64,000 nucleotides of DNA from CAIZGX01 sp964430305 (GCA_964430305.1 CAYSEX010000004.1:1-64000), one strand, 5' to 3'. Numbered from the stretch's first letter, positions 43,092 through 53,351 are shown. The notes: generated from the letters alone by a model not told the origin. A program made the numbers and translations.

Positions 43092-44188
43092 TGTCACATG
43101 ATTTGTCAAGCATACAAATAGAGGTCGATGCATCTTTTCTATATGCACTGTTAGCAGAGCATGAAGAAGATGAAAATGTGGCGAAGGTTTTTCGCGAAAT
43201 GAGCGAAATAGAAATGGGTCATGCATTGGCTTTCCTCAAAAGCAAAGGACTTACACAATCAGATTTACCGCAGCCTTCAGGGCGAGCGAAGACCCTAAAG
43301 AATATTGGTAAAATCTTCGGATACGATTACGTGCTTGGTGTGCTTCTCGATACGGAGAAAGGTCTTTCTGCTGGAGTGCTTCGGGCAAGAAAAGAACAAG
43401 AATTAAAAAATTCCATCTCTGATACTGCGCACGTTTCAATTCTTCGGAATTTGTTGCATGCCAATAAAAAAATTGCGGGTTCTTCTTTGGCTCGTTTTGA
43501 AAAAAGACATCGGAACGTAGGGGGGAATGCAATTCGCGCTGCTGTATTAGGAGGAAACGATGGATTGGTTTCAAACTTTAGTTTGGTGATGGGAGTAGCA
43601 GGCGCAAGTGCCGGCAGTGGACCGGTATTGCTCACTGGATTAGCAGGAATGCTTGCAGGCGCTCTTTCTATGGCATTAGGTGAATGGATCAGTGTGAAAT
43701 CTTCTCAAGAATTATCTGAGAATCAAATGGCGTTGGAGGCAGAGGAGTTGGAAATTAATCCAGAAGGGGAGGAGCAGGAAATTGCGCTCATATACATGGC
43801 CAAAGGAATTCCTGAAGAACAGGCAAGAACCATGGCTGCGCAAATTATGGAAAATAAAGAGCAAGCTTTGGATCTTTTGGTTCAAGAGGAACTGGGAATC
43901 AATGAAGAAGAAATGAAAGGTTCAGCAATGGAAGCAGCTTATTCTTCATTCTTTCTGTTTTTAACAGGAGCGATTATTCCAGTTATTCCCTTTTTCTTCA
44001 CCTCGGGTTTTCTAGCAATTACGCTCAGCGCATGTGCAAGTGCATTGGGATTATTTGGTATTGGAGCGGCAATTACCTTGTTCACGGGAAAAAATGTGTG
44101 GTACAGCGGTTTCAGGCAAGTCGTATTTGGTTTGGCAGCGGCAGCCATCACCTTTGGAATTGGGAGGCTAATTGGTGCCCAATTGTAA
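43091..44188 (+). CDS. ferritin-like/VIT1 fusion, predicted iron exporter (MbfA/ErVit1-like)
   Basis: This 365-residue protein has an N-terminal helical domain (about 5-135) and a C-terminal VIT1/CCC1 domain of about five membrane helices (about 150-365). The N-terminal domain holds Glu and His residues in ferritin-like spacing (Glu11, Glu23, Glu36, Glu41-x2-His44), and the second half has Asp111-x2-His114 where a second Glu-x2-His is expected. The VIT1 part shows AAVLGGNDGLVSNFSLVMGV and LSMALGEWISVKSSQE. In MbfA of alphaproteobacteria this fusion exports iron. It has a one-base overlap with the upstream dehydrogenase gene, a functionally odd pairing. Confidence 0.85.
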   Translation: MSHDLSSIQIEVDASFLYALLAEHEEDENVAKVFREMSEIEMGHALAFLKSKGLTQSDLPQPSGRAKTLKNIGKIFGYDYVLGVLLDTEKGLSAGVLRARKEQELKNSISDTAHVSILRNLLHANKKIAGSSLARFEKRHRNVGGNAIRAAVLGGNDGLVSNFSLVMGVAGASAGSGPVLLTGLAGMLAGALSMALGEWISVKSSQELSENQMALEAEELEINPEGEEQEIALIYMAKGIPEEQARTMAAQIMENKEQALDLLVQEELGINEEEMKGSAMEAAYSSFFLFLTGAIIPVIPFFFTSGFLAITLSACASALGLFGIGAAITLFTGKNVWYSGFRQVVFGLAAAAITFGIGRLIGAQL

Positions 44189-44258
44189 GGTGAGCAAAGT
44201 CACTAGATAAAAACGATTAAAGAATTATTTTTCGATCTGAAATTCAACATTAAGCTCC

Positions 44259-45890
44259 ATGTGTAAATCTTCTTTCGTGTCCATTTCTTATTTTCTTTCA
44301 TGCTTATTTTTTCTTTTGAGTGGAATGGCCTCAACTCAAGAATTTCCCTATCAGGTGCACCTCAGTGAAGTTGCCGTATCTGAAAATATAAAACTTCAAT
44401 CATTTGCCGTGGGAGAATGGAACAATCAAATTTTTCTATTTGGTGGAAGGAAAGATGGTCTGCATCAGCGTCAACCGTTTGCTTCTTTTGCAGCAAATGG
44501 CATGAATGCTTCTGGCGTCACTGTTTCACTTCCAAGTTTGAACTCGTCTCCGTTTACATTGTCTACATTGCCTATAGCCATTCAAGAACAATTGAGTTCA
44601 ACCAACATGCAGTTTTCACAGTTGGATAACTATTTATTTATAGTTGGAGGTTATGGCTACAGTTCTGTAAATGCAGATCATGTGACCTATGGCCAGTTGA
44701 CCATAGTAGACCTTGAGGTGCTCTCGAATAATTTGGAAATGAATATCCCTATTGAAAATGCTTTCTATTCCATTTCCGATGACCGATTTGCAGTTACAGG
44801 TGGAGCGTTAAAATTGATTGATGATACCTTTTATTTAATGGGGGGACACCGGTTCGAAGGCCGTTATAATCCCATGAATGGCCCTAGTTTTACCCAAACG
44901 TATCATGAAAAAATAATTCGTTTTAACGCAGTAAATAACAAAGGGACTTGGAGCATATCGTTTAATTCAAATGAATGGATTGATGCCAACTTGCTGCATA
45001 GAAGAGACCTGAATTGCATTCCCGGATTCAACAGTAATGGAGAAACAACAGTAGTCATGTTTTCAGGTGTATTTCAACCGCTTGCCGATTTGCCTTGGCT
45101 AAATTCAATAGAGGTCAGTGCTTCTGGTTATAACGAAATAGCCAATTTTTCGCAATTGTTAAGTCAATACCACTGTGGAAATGTAAGCCTATACAGCACA
45201 AGTTTGAATAAACAGCACTATGTATTTCTGGGTGGAATTGCAGAGTATTATTTCAATGATCAATTTCAACTGACTCAGAATACAGACGTTCCGTTTACAA
45301 AATCAATTTCATGTGTAACAAGAACTGCCGCGAATGAATGGATTGAAGAAGTGAATTTGAACTCAATGCCTGGTTTCTTGGGCTCTGGCGCAGAAGTGGT
45401 TTTGCATGCCAATTTGCCCAAATTCAATCATGGTGTTGTTGATATAGATAACTTGGTTTGGTCGAATGATAGCGCCTCTTTGGGGTATTTCATTGGAGGA
45501 ATTGAGTCATCAGCTCAAAATATATTTTGGATCAATGATGGTTCTCAAAGTCAGCCGAATAATAAGATCTACGAGGTTTGGTTAATTAAGTCGAGCACAT
45601 CGAATACCAACGAAGTGGCTATAATGGACGAAAACGTTTTTCGAATCTATCCCAATCCCAGCAACGGTAAATTCAAAATTGAATTCACTACGGATCGTGC
45701 TTGTGAGGCAAGATTAAAAGCCTTCAACATGGAGGGGAGATGTATTGCTTCAGATAAACTTGGGAAATTTGAGCCAGGCAAATACGCCGTTGAGAACAAT
45801 TGGAAGTTATTTCAATCTCCCGGAATGTATCTACTTCAATTGAAATTGAATGACCGCACATTTGAACAGCGTTTACTCATTGAACCATAA
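44259..45890 (+). CDS. secreted kelch-like protein with T9SS type A sorting domain
   Basis: This 543-residue protein has a signal peptide (about 1-25) and a beta-propeller-like body with kelch motifs (IFLFGGRKDG, YLFIVGGYGYSS, FYLMGGHRFEG, HYVFLGGIAE, GYFIGGIE). Its C-terminal 80 residues are a type A sorting domain (FRIYPNPSNGKFKIEF, ending LLIEP), which directs export by the type IX system and surface attachment or release. The propeller function is unknown. It stands alone between the VIT1 fusion and the WG-repeat gene. Confidence 0.83.
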   Translation: MCKSSFVSISYFLSCLFFLLSGMASTQEFPYQVHLSEVAVSENIKLQSFAVGEWNNQIFLFGGRKDGLHQRQPFASFAANGMNASGVTVSLPSLNSSPFTLSTLPIAIQEQLSSTNMQFSQLDNYLFIVGGYGYSSVNADHVTYGQLTIVDLEVLSNNLEMNIPIENAFYSISDDRFAVTGGALKLIDDTFYLMGGHRFEGRYNPMNGPSFTQTYHEKIIRFNAVNNKGTWSISFNSNEWIDANLLHRRDLNCIPGFNSNGETTVVMFSGVFQPLADLPWLNSIEVSASGYNEIANFSQLLSQYHCGNVSLYSTSLNKQHYVFLGGIAEYYFNDQFQLTQNTDVPFTKSISCVTRTAANEWIEEVNLNSMPGFLGSGAEVVLHANLPKFNHGVVDIDNLVWSNDSASLGYFIGGIESSAQNIFWINDGSQSQPNNKIYEVWLIKSSTSNTNEVAIMDENVFRIYPNPSNGKFKIEFTTDRACEARLKAFNMEGRCIASDKLGKFEPGKYAVENNWKLFQSPGMYLLQLKLNDRTFEQRLLIEP

Positions 45891-45929
45891 GTTGAACGAA
45901 ATGATTTTTTTTTTGCGTTAATTCGCAGC

Positions 45930-47219
45930 ATGAAGTTCTCTCTTTATTGCCTTTTACTTTTATTGCTCATCTGCAATACCACCCTCTCGCAATCTCAAAT
46001 TGAGGGTACATATGATGCTCAAAAAAGAGTATATACCCCCAGTAATGACATATATAGAGTTTATGATTTTCGCGATGGATTAGCGAAATTTAGAACGAAT
46101 GATAAATATGGAGTTATAGATACAACAGGGAAAGTCATTGTTCCCATGATCTATGACGAAATAGAGTCTTTTCTTGATGGTGTAGCACGGGTAGAAATAT
46201 TTGGTGACTATCCTACGCATTACGGATTTATTGATATGACCGGAAAAGAAGTGCTTCCAGTTATTTTTACCGATGCAGACGATTGGTACTATCGCAGTAT
46301 GCGTTTTTCAGATTTGCTTGTTGTTGGAATAGATCAGAAATACGGATGCTTCGACAAAAAAGGAAAAAAAATCCTTCCATTAGAATACGGCAGCATTGGA
46401 AATTATTCGAGCGGTCTAGCAACCATTTACAAAGATGGAAAAATGGGTTGCATAAACAAAGAAGGTCAAATTGTAATTCCTTTAGTTTACGATCGTATCA
46501 ACGATTTTGGTCCGGAATCATCGGTAGTACAAAAAGATGGTAAGTGGGGAATCATTGATAAAGCAGGTAAGGAAATTCTTCCCATTCAATACGAAGCAGA
46601 AATTCGTTTCAGTGGTGAAGGCGCCATTACTAAATTGAACGGTAAATTCGGAATAATAAGTAAGTCTGGGGCGGTGCTTATTCCCTTTCAGTTCGAAAGC
46701 ATTGCATATTACCGCGAAGGATTAGCACATGCCGTTCTCAATGGAAAGCATGGGTTCATCAACGAAAAAGGTGAAATCGTTATTCCGTTTGAGTACGATT
46801 GGGCAGGGAATTTTCAAGAAGGGTATGTCATTGCGAAAAAAGACAATTTGTGGGGTCATCTAAATAAACTAGGTCAAGTAACAACACCTTTCGAGTACGA
46901 GCAAACAGGCGACTTCAACCGCGGGCTTTCCAATGTGAAGAAAAATGGAAAATCGGGAAGGGTCAACACTTCGGGAAAACTAATTTTGCCATGCAAGTAT
47001 GATGGTATTGACGGTCGTTATGTTGATGGAAGAATGATTGTGAGCATTAACTTTCCTGAAGGAAGAAAAAAAGGATTTGTGGATGAGGCAGGAAAAGAGG
47101 TAATACCATGTATATATTTCAATGTTAAGGCATTTTCCGGAGGTAAAGCTCAGGTTCAAAAGGAATCGGACAGCCCATGGATTACAATTGATGTAAACGG
47201 CAATGAGGTAAAGCCTTAA
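45930..47219 (+). CDS. secreted WG-repeat protein
   Basis: This 429-residue protein has a signal peptide (MKFSLYCLLLLLLICNTTLS) followed by about ten WG (KWG) repeats of 33-45 residues, each around the motif K-aromatic-Gly-[IVF]-[ID]-x3-Gly-x2-[IV]-[IL]-P-x2-[YF] (KYGVIDTTGKVIVPMIYD, KWGIIDKAGKEILPIQYE, KHGFINEKGEIVIPFEYD). WG repeats form beta-propeller-like surfaces of unknown ligand. It has no sorting domain, so it is probably periplasmic. It lies 58 bp before the ECF sigma gene. Confidence 0.9.
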   Translation: MKFSLYCLLLLLLICNTTLSQSQIEGTYDAQKRVYTPSNDIYRVYDFRDGLAKFRTNDKYGVIDTTGKVIVPMIYDEIESFLDGVARVEIFGDYPTHYGFIDMTGKEVLPVIFTDADDWYYRSMRFSDLLVVGIDQKYGCFDKKGKKILPLEYGSIGNYSSGLATIYKDGKMGCINKEGQIVIPLVYDRINDFGPESSVVQKDGKWGIIDKAGKEILPIQYEAEIRFSGEGAITKLNGKFGIISKSGAVLIPFQFESIAYYREGLAHAVLNGKHGFINEKGEIVIPFEYDWAGNFQEGYVIAKKDNLWGHLNKLGQVTTPFEYEQTGDFNRGLSNVKKNGKSGRVNTSGKLILPCKYDGIDGRYVDGRMIVSINFPEGRKKGFVDEAGKEVIPCIYFNVKAFSGGKAQVQKESDSPWITIDVNGNEVKP

Positions 47220-47277
47220 TTTTTTTCGACCAATCACGTGTAACTTTTTTAATTCTACAGCGTCTTGCTTTTGAATT

Positions 47278-47754
47278 ATGACAATCAAAGAGTTCAACGC
47301 GTGTGTAGATGTTTTTTCAGATCGTGTATATGCCTACGCATTGAAATTGCTCAGAGATACGGCATTGGCGGAAGATTTGGTTCAAGATGTTTTTGAACGA
47401 CTGTGGTTGAAACGTGAGAATGTAGAATTTGAAAAAGCGAAGTCATATCTGTTTCGATCTACCTACAACGGAATGATCGATTGGAGCAGAAAAGAGAAGT
47501 TGAGAAAAGATTACAATCCAGTTTTAGCGTCGGTTGAACAGGACCACAGTGAAGAATTAAAAAACCTAATTGATCAAGGCCTTCAGCAATTGCCATTAAT
47601 TCAGCAACAACTTATATTACTTCGCGATTATGAAGATTACGCTTACTCTGAAATTGCGGAAATTGCAGGAATCTCTGAAAGTCAAGTCAAAGTTTATCTG
47701 CACAGAGGAAGGGCAGAGCTTAAATCATACATAACTGAACATTGGATAAAATGA
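47278..47754 (+). CDS. ECF-type RNA polymerase sigma factor
   Basis: This 158-residue sigma-70 family protein has region 2 (residues 10-75: YALKLLRDTALAEDLVQDVFERLW, ending in the -10-binding part) and region 4 (about 100-155: LILLRDYEDYAYSEIAEIAGISESQVKVYLHRGRAELK with the helix-turn-helix). It lacks region 3 as ECF factors do. Its stop overlaps the start of the next gene (ATGA), which encodes a single-span membrane protein suited to be its anti-sigma factor. Target promoters are unknown. Confidence 0.92.
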   Translation: MTIKEFNACVDVFSDRVYAYALKLLRDTALAEDLVQDVFERLWLKRENVEFEKAKSYLFRSTYNGMIDWSRKEKLRKDYNPVLASVEQDHSEELKNLIDQGLQQLPLIQQQLILLRDYEDYAYSEIAEIAGISESQVKVYLHRGRAELKSYITEHWIK

Positions 47755-48545
47755 AAGTGCCAAGAGAAAACATATCCTTTCCCCACAAATCAAATCTTCG
47801 GAAAGAGGCGTTTACTGACGAGGAGATCTCAAAAATTCTCAAAGGAGAGGGCGCTGCAACTCATTTAAACAGTGAGGTGAAGGCTGTGTTAAAGAAAACA
47901 AGTGCGCTTCAATTGGTCTATTGGATTGGAGCCTCAGCCGCTTCTGCAATCTTGTTATTTTTTTTAATTTCTCAATTGTATACAGAGCAGAATCAAGTGG
48001 CTGCAACTCAAGAACAACAGCCTTCAATTCAAAATGTAAAGCCTTGCAATTTAGATAGTCTTTTATCCATTCGTGCATACGCACCGAAACTTGCTGCTGA
48101 CTCTATTATTTATGATTGGCCTTCATTTCAATGGGATCCAATTTATTTATCCAATTTCCCCTTCTACGGTTGTGGTGGACAAGTTTATCTTAATCCATGG
48201 GAATGGAGCAACGGGTCGTGGTGGCCTAATTTGGGACTCCCGCAATATCAAGGAACAACTTATGTAGACATAAACGAAAGCTCAATCACATTGGCAAAAG
48301 AAGATTCAATGTTGTGTGCACAAGATTCTATTCAAGGGCTCAAGCAAAATTTGGTGCTTGAGGAAATGGCGGTTGTAGAAACAGAAGAGTATCTTACTGT
48401 GAAATCTTGGTTGAAATCGGAATGGGAAAATCGAACGTCTTTTCTTCAAAAAGCAAAGAAAGTTTGGAAGAAGATCAGGTCAAAGAATAACGAAGAGGAG
48501 GATTACATTCAAATAGCCTACAAGGGAAAATCAATTCACTTATAA
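47751..48545 (+). CDS. putative anti-sigma factor (single-span membrane protein)
   Basis: The ATG at 47751 overlaps the sigma-factor stop and gives 264 residues. A cytoplasmic N-terminal part of about 50 residues contains a helical segment (FTDEEISKILKGEGAATHLN), followed by one transmembrane helix (about 55-76, LVYWIGASAASAILLFFLI) and a periplasmic part of about 185 residues with low-complexity and Trp-rich stretches. No zinc-binding ZAS motif is present. Position, coupling and topology argue for an anti-sigma role; sequence alone does not prove it. Confidence 0.6.
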   Translation: MKVPRENISFPHKSNLRKEAFTDEEISKILKGEGAATHLNSEVKAVLKKTSALQLVYWIGASAASAILLFFLISQLYTEQNQVAATQEQQPSIQNVKPCNLDSLLSIRAYAPKLAADSIIYDWPSFQWDPIYLSNFPFYGCGGQVYLNPWEWSNGSWWPNLGLPQYQGTTYVDINESSITLAKEDSMLCAQDSIQGLKQNLVLEEMAVVETEEYLTVKSWLKSEWENRTSFLQKAKKVWKKIRSKNNEEEDYIQIAYKGKSIHL

Positions 48546-48554
48546 TTCAATTTT

Positions 48555-49409
48555 ATGAAAAAGTTTTTATCAATTCTATGTTTAGCGGCTTTGACTTATC
48601 ATTCAAATGCCATGGCAAATTCCATAGAAGAAGTCAGGGATACCACCATTCAACCTAAAAGCGATGACACTTTGCGATTGCGAATTGGACAAATGAAAAT
48701 TGATATTTATCCAGATTCCTCCGCAGTGATACAAATGCCCAATGGTAACAAAAAACCGAACATGAAAGATTTTCCTTGGTACGGGTTTAGCGGTCTCCGC
48801 TATGGGTTCTTGTATCTCATGGATGAAAATGAAAAAATTCAAACTGAGGGTTGGTTAGGTAATACTAGCAGACGCAATGTTAGTTCTCTTGTTGCCTTCA
48901 ATGTATTGAATGCTACATGGGATTTGGATAAAAGTCATTTGCGAATTTGCACCGGACTGGGTTTCCAATTCAATTCTATTGCATTGAATAAGGAGTATAA
49001 ATTGCAAGAACAAGATTCTCTGTCATTTATTACAGGAGTTATCCCGAATTACAAGAGAAGTACACTGAATGCAAACTATATACAAGTGCCATTTATTTTT
49101 CAATTCAATGGGAAGTTGAAAAAAGATAGTGATGGTGATTATACCGCTTTTCACTCAAGTATAGGTTGTATTGGAAGCTATCTTATTGGCAGCAATGCCT
49201 ATTACAAATGGGAACAAGACGGCGAAAAGAAAAAACAACGTTTAGAAGGTAATTATGGATTGAATCCATTTCAGGTTGACTTATACGCGGATTTTGGATT
49301 CGGCGATGTTATGACGTGGTATTTTCAATCGGGTTTGCTTAATGTGTTCAAAGAAAACAAAGGCCCCGAGTTGTATAGTTTATCTGCTGGATTAAAAATA
49401 AACTTCTAA
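48555..49409 (+). CDS. outer-membrane beta-barrel protein (PorT-like)
   Basis: This 284-residue protein has a signal peptide (MKKFLSILCLAALTYHSNAMA) and from about residue 75 alternating beta-strands such as LRICTGLGFQFNSIAL and NANYIQVPFIFQFN, ending in LYSLSAGLKINF, the arrangement of small outer-membrane barrels. It follows the putative anti-sigma gene by 9 bp, so it may be a regulon member or a signal input for the sigma pair. Its stop directly abuts that of the convergent adhesin gene. Confidence 0.75.
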   Translation: MKKFLSILCLAALTYHSNAMANSIEEVRDTTIQPKSDDTLRLRIGQMKIDIYPDSSAVIQMPNGNKKPNMKDFPWYGFSGLRYGFLYLMDENEKIQTEGWLGNTSRRNVSSLVAFNVLNATWDLDKSHLRICTGLGFQFNSIALNKEYKLQEQDSLSFITGVIPNYKRSTLNANYIQVPFIFQFNGKLKKDSDGDYTAFHSSIGCIGSYLIGSNAYYKWEQDGEKKKQRLEGNYGLNPFQVDLYADFGFGDVMTWYFQSGLLNVFKENKGPELYSLSAGLKINF

Positions 49410-52400
49410 TTAGCGAACCAAAGTAACGTGGCCTTGCATTTCTCGTGTAAGGTCACTTTCACTTAATTTCACTTTCAATACCCAGAGATAGACACCGTCT
49501 TGTGCGTAGTAATCTCCATCATGCACATTACCAGTCCAAGCTTTTTTGTAATCGGTAGTTTCGAAAATTAAATCTCCCCAACGATTATAAATCGCAAGGT
49601 AGTAGCTCGGGTTTTCTTCATCAATACCAGACATGACGGGCATAAAAACATCATTGATACCATCTTGATCTGGAGTGAACGAATTCGGAACAAAAATGAA
49701 TTCTTCTCTGTCAACTGTAATAGTGTAACATACTTGATCTGTGCAGCCATATAATCCCTCAACTGAAAGGCAAGCATCGAACGTTTCAGCAATGTCTGAT
49801 GGCATAAAGTAAATTGGGTTTATTTCTGTATTGGTTTGACCATTGATGGTCCAATTGTTTATCAGATTTCCCAAAGAAAGGTTTGTGAAAGTTACTTCTG
49901 GATCAACAGTAGCAGGAGTTGTAGGGAACCATGTAAAAGAAGCAACGGGTGGATTAACGGTGCAGATGTAATCTGCCACACTCGTGCTACTACTGCATCC
50001 GTTGCCATCTGTATTGGTCAGTTGAATATCAAAGCAACCAACATCATTAAATGTATAATTGAAATTGCTACATCCGTTTCCTATTGGTAGACCATTCGCC
50101 CACCATACACAGCTTGTACTTGCAGTTACAGAGGTGTTTTGGAATGATACGGAGAGAGGAGCACAACCCGCTAAAATATCAGCATCGAAAGAAACTATCG
50201 GAAGTGGATGTATGACAATGTCAATTTCATCATGCGTTAAACAACCGTTGTTGTTGATGTCATAATTGAATGTATAGGTATTGGGTCCAAGAGTCCCGGG
50301 ATCAATAACTCCGTTAGCCGTTATTGCCCCCGTGCCACTCCAAACACCTCCAGCATTCAATGTTGTGAGGTTGAAAATAGGCTCGTTTTCGCAGAAGGGT
50401 CCGGCATTATTGATGGTCGCATCAATGTTCTCGTACACGATTATATTGGTATTCCATGAACCTCCACATTGTCCTCCAAGTGTGTAGGTAATGGTGTACG
50501 TGTTTTCGGGCGTATTTGTATTTCCAAATGTTCCATTGGAAGAACTTGTTATTCCTGGGCCGCTCCATGTGCCTCCCGGAGTATTAGCGGTTAAGTTTTG
50601 AGGCAGATCATATTGACAAAAAGGGCTGGCAGGAGTAATGGTTCCGTCAGGAACATTTAAAATTTCAAAAGAAATGGAATCAATATTTCCGCACAACCCC
50701 GAAATTTCATAAATAGCAGAATAAAAACCAGGTGATAGGTTGGAAGGAGTGATTGTACCGGTCGCATCGACTCCGGTGCCAGTCCACATACCATTCGAGT
50801 CAACCGTAGAAAGAGTTAATGGTAAAGCATTGTTGCAAATTGGTGAAGGTTGTGTAATGGTAGCATCATATTGAGTAAAAACATCAATGGTCATTGTAGA
50901 TAGAGCGGTACAATATGCATCACTATCAAAAGAAACAATATGTGCTCCTGCCCCTGCTGTAGCAGGATCGAATTCACCCTCGTTGATATCAGTAATTCCG
51001 GGTCCCCCCCATATACCGGGCTCATTCGGAGAGGTTAAATCAAGAGACGCAGCACTTACACAGTGTGGACCAGTGTTGTCAATTAAAGACGGAGTTTGTG
51101 CATCAACAACAACGTCAATGTTGAAGTCAGAAGAACAATTGTTTGCGGTTATGGTTAAATAATAGGTACCACTTGCAGCAGTTGTAACATTAGGTATAAC
51201 CGGATTCTGATCTACAGAGGTAAATAAGTTTGGTCCCGACCAGTTGTAAATCGCGCCAGCAATATTTCCTGAGAAAAGCTCAAGCGTAGCACCCTCGCAT
51301 ACGGGAGAGCTTGCAGAAATACTTGTGGTTGGCAGAGCGTTAACAATAACTGTTGAGGTAACACTTGGACTTGTGCAATTATTCAAAGTATAAGTAACAT
51401 CATAGGTTGTAGTGCTGGTGGGCGAAGGTGAAATGGTAGCTGATTGCTCTGTGGTGGACCAATTGAAAACACCTCCTACAAGATCTGGAGTTGCAGTAAT
51501 TGAAGCCGATTCGCCATTGCATATGACATCGTCTGTAACAGTAATAGATGGAATAGGATTCACTGTAACAACAGCTTGAACAGGAACATTTCCACATCCA
51601 TTTGCAAAATAGAAGGGAGTGTATGTTGTAGTTGAAGTCGGGGATACAGTGATTGAACTGCCCATTAATCCTACCGGAGACCAAACAATGTTACCACCGC
51701 CAAGAACGGAAGGGGTAGCAGTCAAAGTTGCAGTTTCTCCAGCACAAATAGTAGGGTTATTTAATGTGAGGACAGGAAGTGGATTTACTGTAATTGGTAC
51801 GTTAACCGTTTGAACACATCCATTCAATGTTGAGGTTACAGTATACGTTGTTGAAACAACTGGATTGGCAGTTACAGTTGCACCACTTGTTGTACTCAAG
51901 CCATTTGAAGGTGACCAAACATAATTGGCACCATTCACCGCTGTAATGGTCGTACTACCACCTGCACAAAAAGTTGGAACTACTGCGGAGGCTGTAACAA
52001 TGGCCTGTGTATTTGTAATATTAAATGCTTGTGTTACGGAACAGTTATTTGCGCCTGTTACAGTGACAGAGTAGTTTCCGGGACAAAGATTCGTTGGATT
52101 ACTGCCAGTGAGTCCGCCTGTCCAAACAATATTATATGGAGCTACTCCTCCAGAAATGTTCAAATTGATACTGCCATTGCATCCGCAAGATGCTTGCGCA
52201 GTGACTGGCGAAAGTACAGGAGGGACCGGATTATTCGGAACTACAATTTGTGTAGTAGAGGTTGCGTTGCAAAGTCCTTGATCCGTTACGGTTACACTGT
52301 AACTTCCCGCATTGACATTGGAAATAGAGGTTCCATTTGTGGGCTGACCTGTAACACCTGTCCAAGAGTATAAAAAGGGACCAACACCCCCAGCAACGTT

Positions 52401-53246
52401 TATAGAGGCCGCACCATTTGGACCGCAAACAGCTCCCGTAATGGATGGAGTAACGGTAAACGGGGGAGTGGCGCATTGAAAACTTTGATACCCTAAAAAT
52501 AGGCCTGAATCCCAACTTTGGTCACCAGCATCTGCAATGATAATTTTCACGTGATAGGAGGCACATGGAGTTGTATTAATTGTTGCCTGCAGACCATCTG
52601 TATAACCATCGTACTGCATAATTCCAGTATTGTTGGTATTGTAGTAACCACTATTAACGTTTGCATTATCATTATCAATACTTACCAGCTGACCATTAGT
52701 TAAACGGGCCATGTTGAAATTGTTATAAGTACCACCTGCTGGGTTCGGTCCACTCACAAATATTCCGAATCCGTCATTGAATGAGCCTGTAACAAACTCG
52801 GGGTATTCCTCAGATCCGAAAACAAAAGAAAGATTCAATGAACCGCATGCGGGTATCATATCAAATTCCAAAACACAATTGTCATTCGAAGGCGGAGGAT
52901 TCCCAGCTCCAGGTTGGGTGGTTAATTGTGGATCAGCAAAATCATAACCGGGAACAGCTGTACTTGTTGAACCTGATCCGTTTGGACCATCGGCTCCTGC
53001 GGCAGAGCCCGTGGTTAAGACAATTCCTCCATTCGATAATCCAACACCACCAGCCCCTAAATTTCCTGAGTACGTTCCGTATGCCGTTGGTCCACAGTTG
53101 ATCACAACATTTGAAACTTGAATGCCACTTCCAACTAGATTGGAAATGATTGTTGCTGGTGTCCCACCTGGCGTAATGGTTATTTGTCCGTTTGAGATTA
53201 CTACAAACAGGAGCAATAAACAACTAAGAATCACTTTCTTGAACAC
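49410..53246 (-). CDS. large T9SS type B surface protein with choice-of-anchor L and repeat domains
   Basis: The start is a GTG at 53246; no in-frame ATG precedes the stop upstream, and it gives a good signal peptide (FKKVILSCLLLLFVVISNGQ). Of 1278 residues, about 25-270 form a choice-of-anchor L domain (FGSEEYPEFVTGSFNDGFGI). About 270-420 are SprB-like repeats (GVGPFLYSWTG; SYSVTVTD). About 420-620 and 620-1050 contain two further repeat classes, the latter with GxWSGPGI-type cores. A PKD-like region precedes the C-terminal gliding-motility-associated sorting domain (PNSFTPDQDGINDVF; YNRWGDLIFET). It is probably a type IX-exported adhesin. Confidence 0.88.
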   Translation of the reverse strand: MFKKVILSCLLLLFVVISNGQITITPGGTPATIISNLVGSGIQVSNVVINCGPTAYGTYSGNLGAGGVGLSNGGIVLTTGSAAGADGPNGSGSTSTAVPGYDFADPQLTTQPGAGNPPPSNDNCVLEFDMIPACGSLNLSFVFGSEEYPEFVTGSFNDGFGIFVSGPNPAGGTYNNFNMARLTNGQLVSIDNDNANVNSGYYNTNNTGIMQYDGYTDGLQATINTTPCASYHVKIIIADAGDQSWDSGLFLGYQSFQCATPPFTVTPSITGAVCGPNGAASINVAGGVGPFLYSWTGVTGQPTNGTSISNVNAGSYSVTVTDQGLCNATSTTQIVVPNNPVPPVLSPVTAQASCGCNGSINLNISGGVAPYNIVWTGGLTGSNPTNLCPGNYSVTVTGANNCSVTQAFNITNTQAIVTASAVVPTFCAGGSTTITAVNGANYVWSPSNGLSTTSGATVTANPVVSTTYTVTSTLNGCVQTVNVPITVNPLPVLTLNNPTICAGETATLTATPSVLGGGNIVWSPVGLMGSSITVSPTSTTTYTPFYFANGCGNVPVQAVVTVNPIPSITVTDDVICNGESASITATPDLVGGVFNWSTTEQSATISPSPTSTTTYDVTYTLNNCTSPSVTSTVIVNALPTTSISASSPVCEGATLELFSGNIAGAIYNWSGPNLFTSVDQNPVIPNVTTAASGTYYLTITANNCSSDFNIDVVVDAQTPSLIDNTGPHCVSAASLDLTSPNEPGIWGGPGITDINEGEFDPATAGAGAHIVSFDSDAYCTALSTMTIDVFTQYDATITQPSPICNNALPLTLSTVDSNGMWTGTGVDATGTITPSNLSPGFYSAIYEISGLCGNIDSISFEILNVPDGTITPASPFCQYDLPQNLTANTPGGTWSGPGITSSSNGTFGNTNTPENTYTITYTLGGQCGGSWNTNIIVYENIDATINNAGPFCENEPIFNLTTLNAGGVWSGTGAITANGVIDPGTLGPNTYTFNYDINNNGCLTHDEIDIVIHPLPIVSFDADILAGCAPLSVSFQNTSVTASTSCVWWANGLPIGNGCSNFNYTFNDVGCFDIQLTNTDGNGCSSSTSVADYICTVNPPVASFTWFPTTPATVDPEVTFTNLSLGNLINNWTINGQTNTEINPIYFMPSDIAETFDACLSVEGLYGCTDQVCYTITVDREEFIFVPNSFTPDQDGINDVFMPVMSGIDEENPSYYLAIYNRWGDLIFETTDYKKAWTGNVHDGDYYAQDGVYLWVLKVKLSESDLTREMQGHVTLVR

Positions 53247-53351
53247 AGGAAGATTCGGTTTTGGTTTCAGTAAAGAAACGATTTTTTTTTGAATGGTTGC
53301 TTGATAAATGTCAAATAATCAATCTTTGATTGTTTGAAGTATTTTTAGGCC

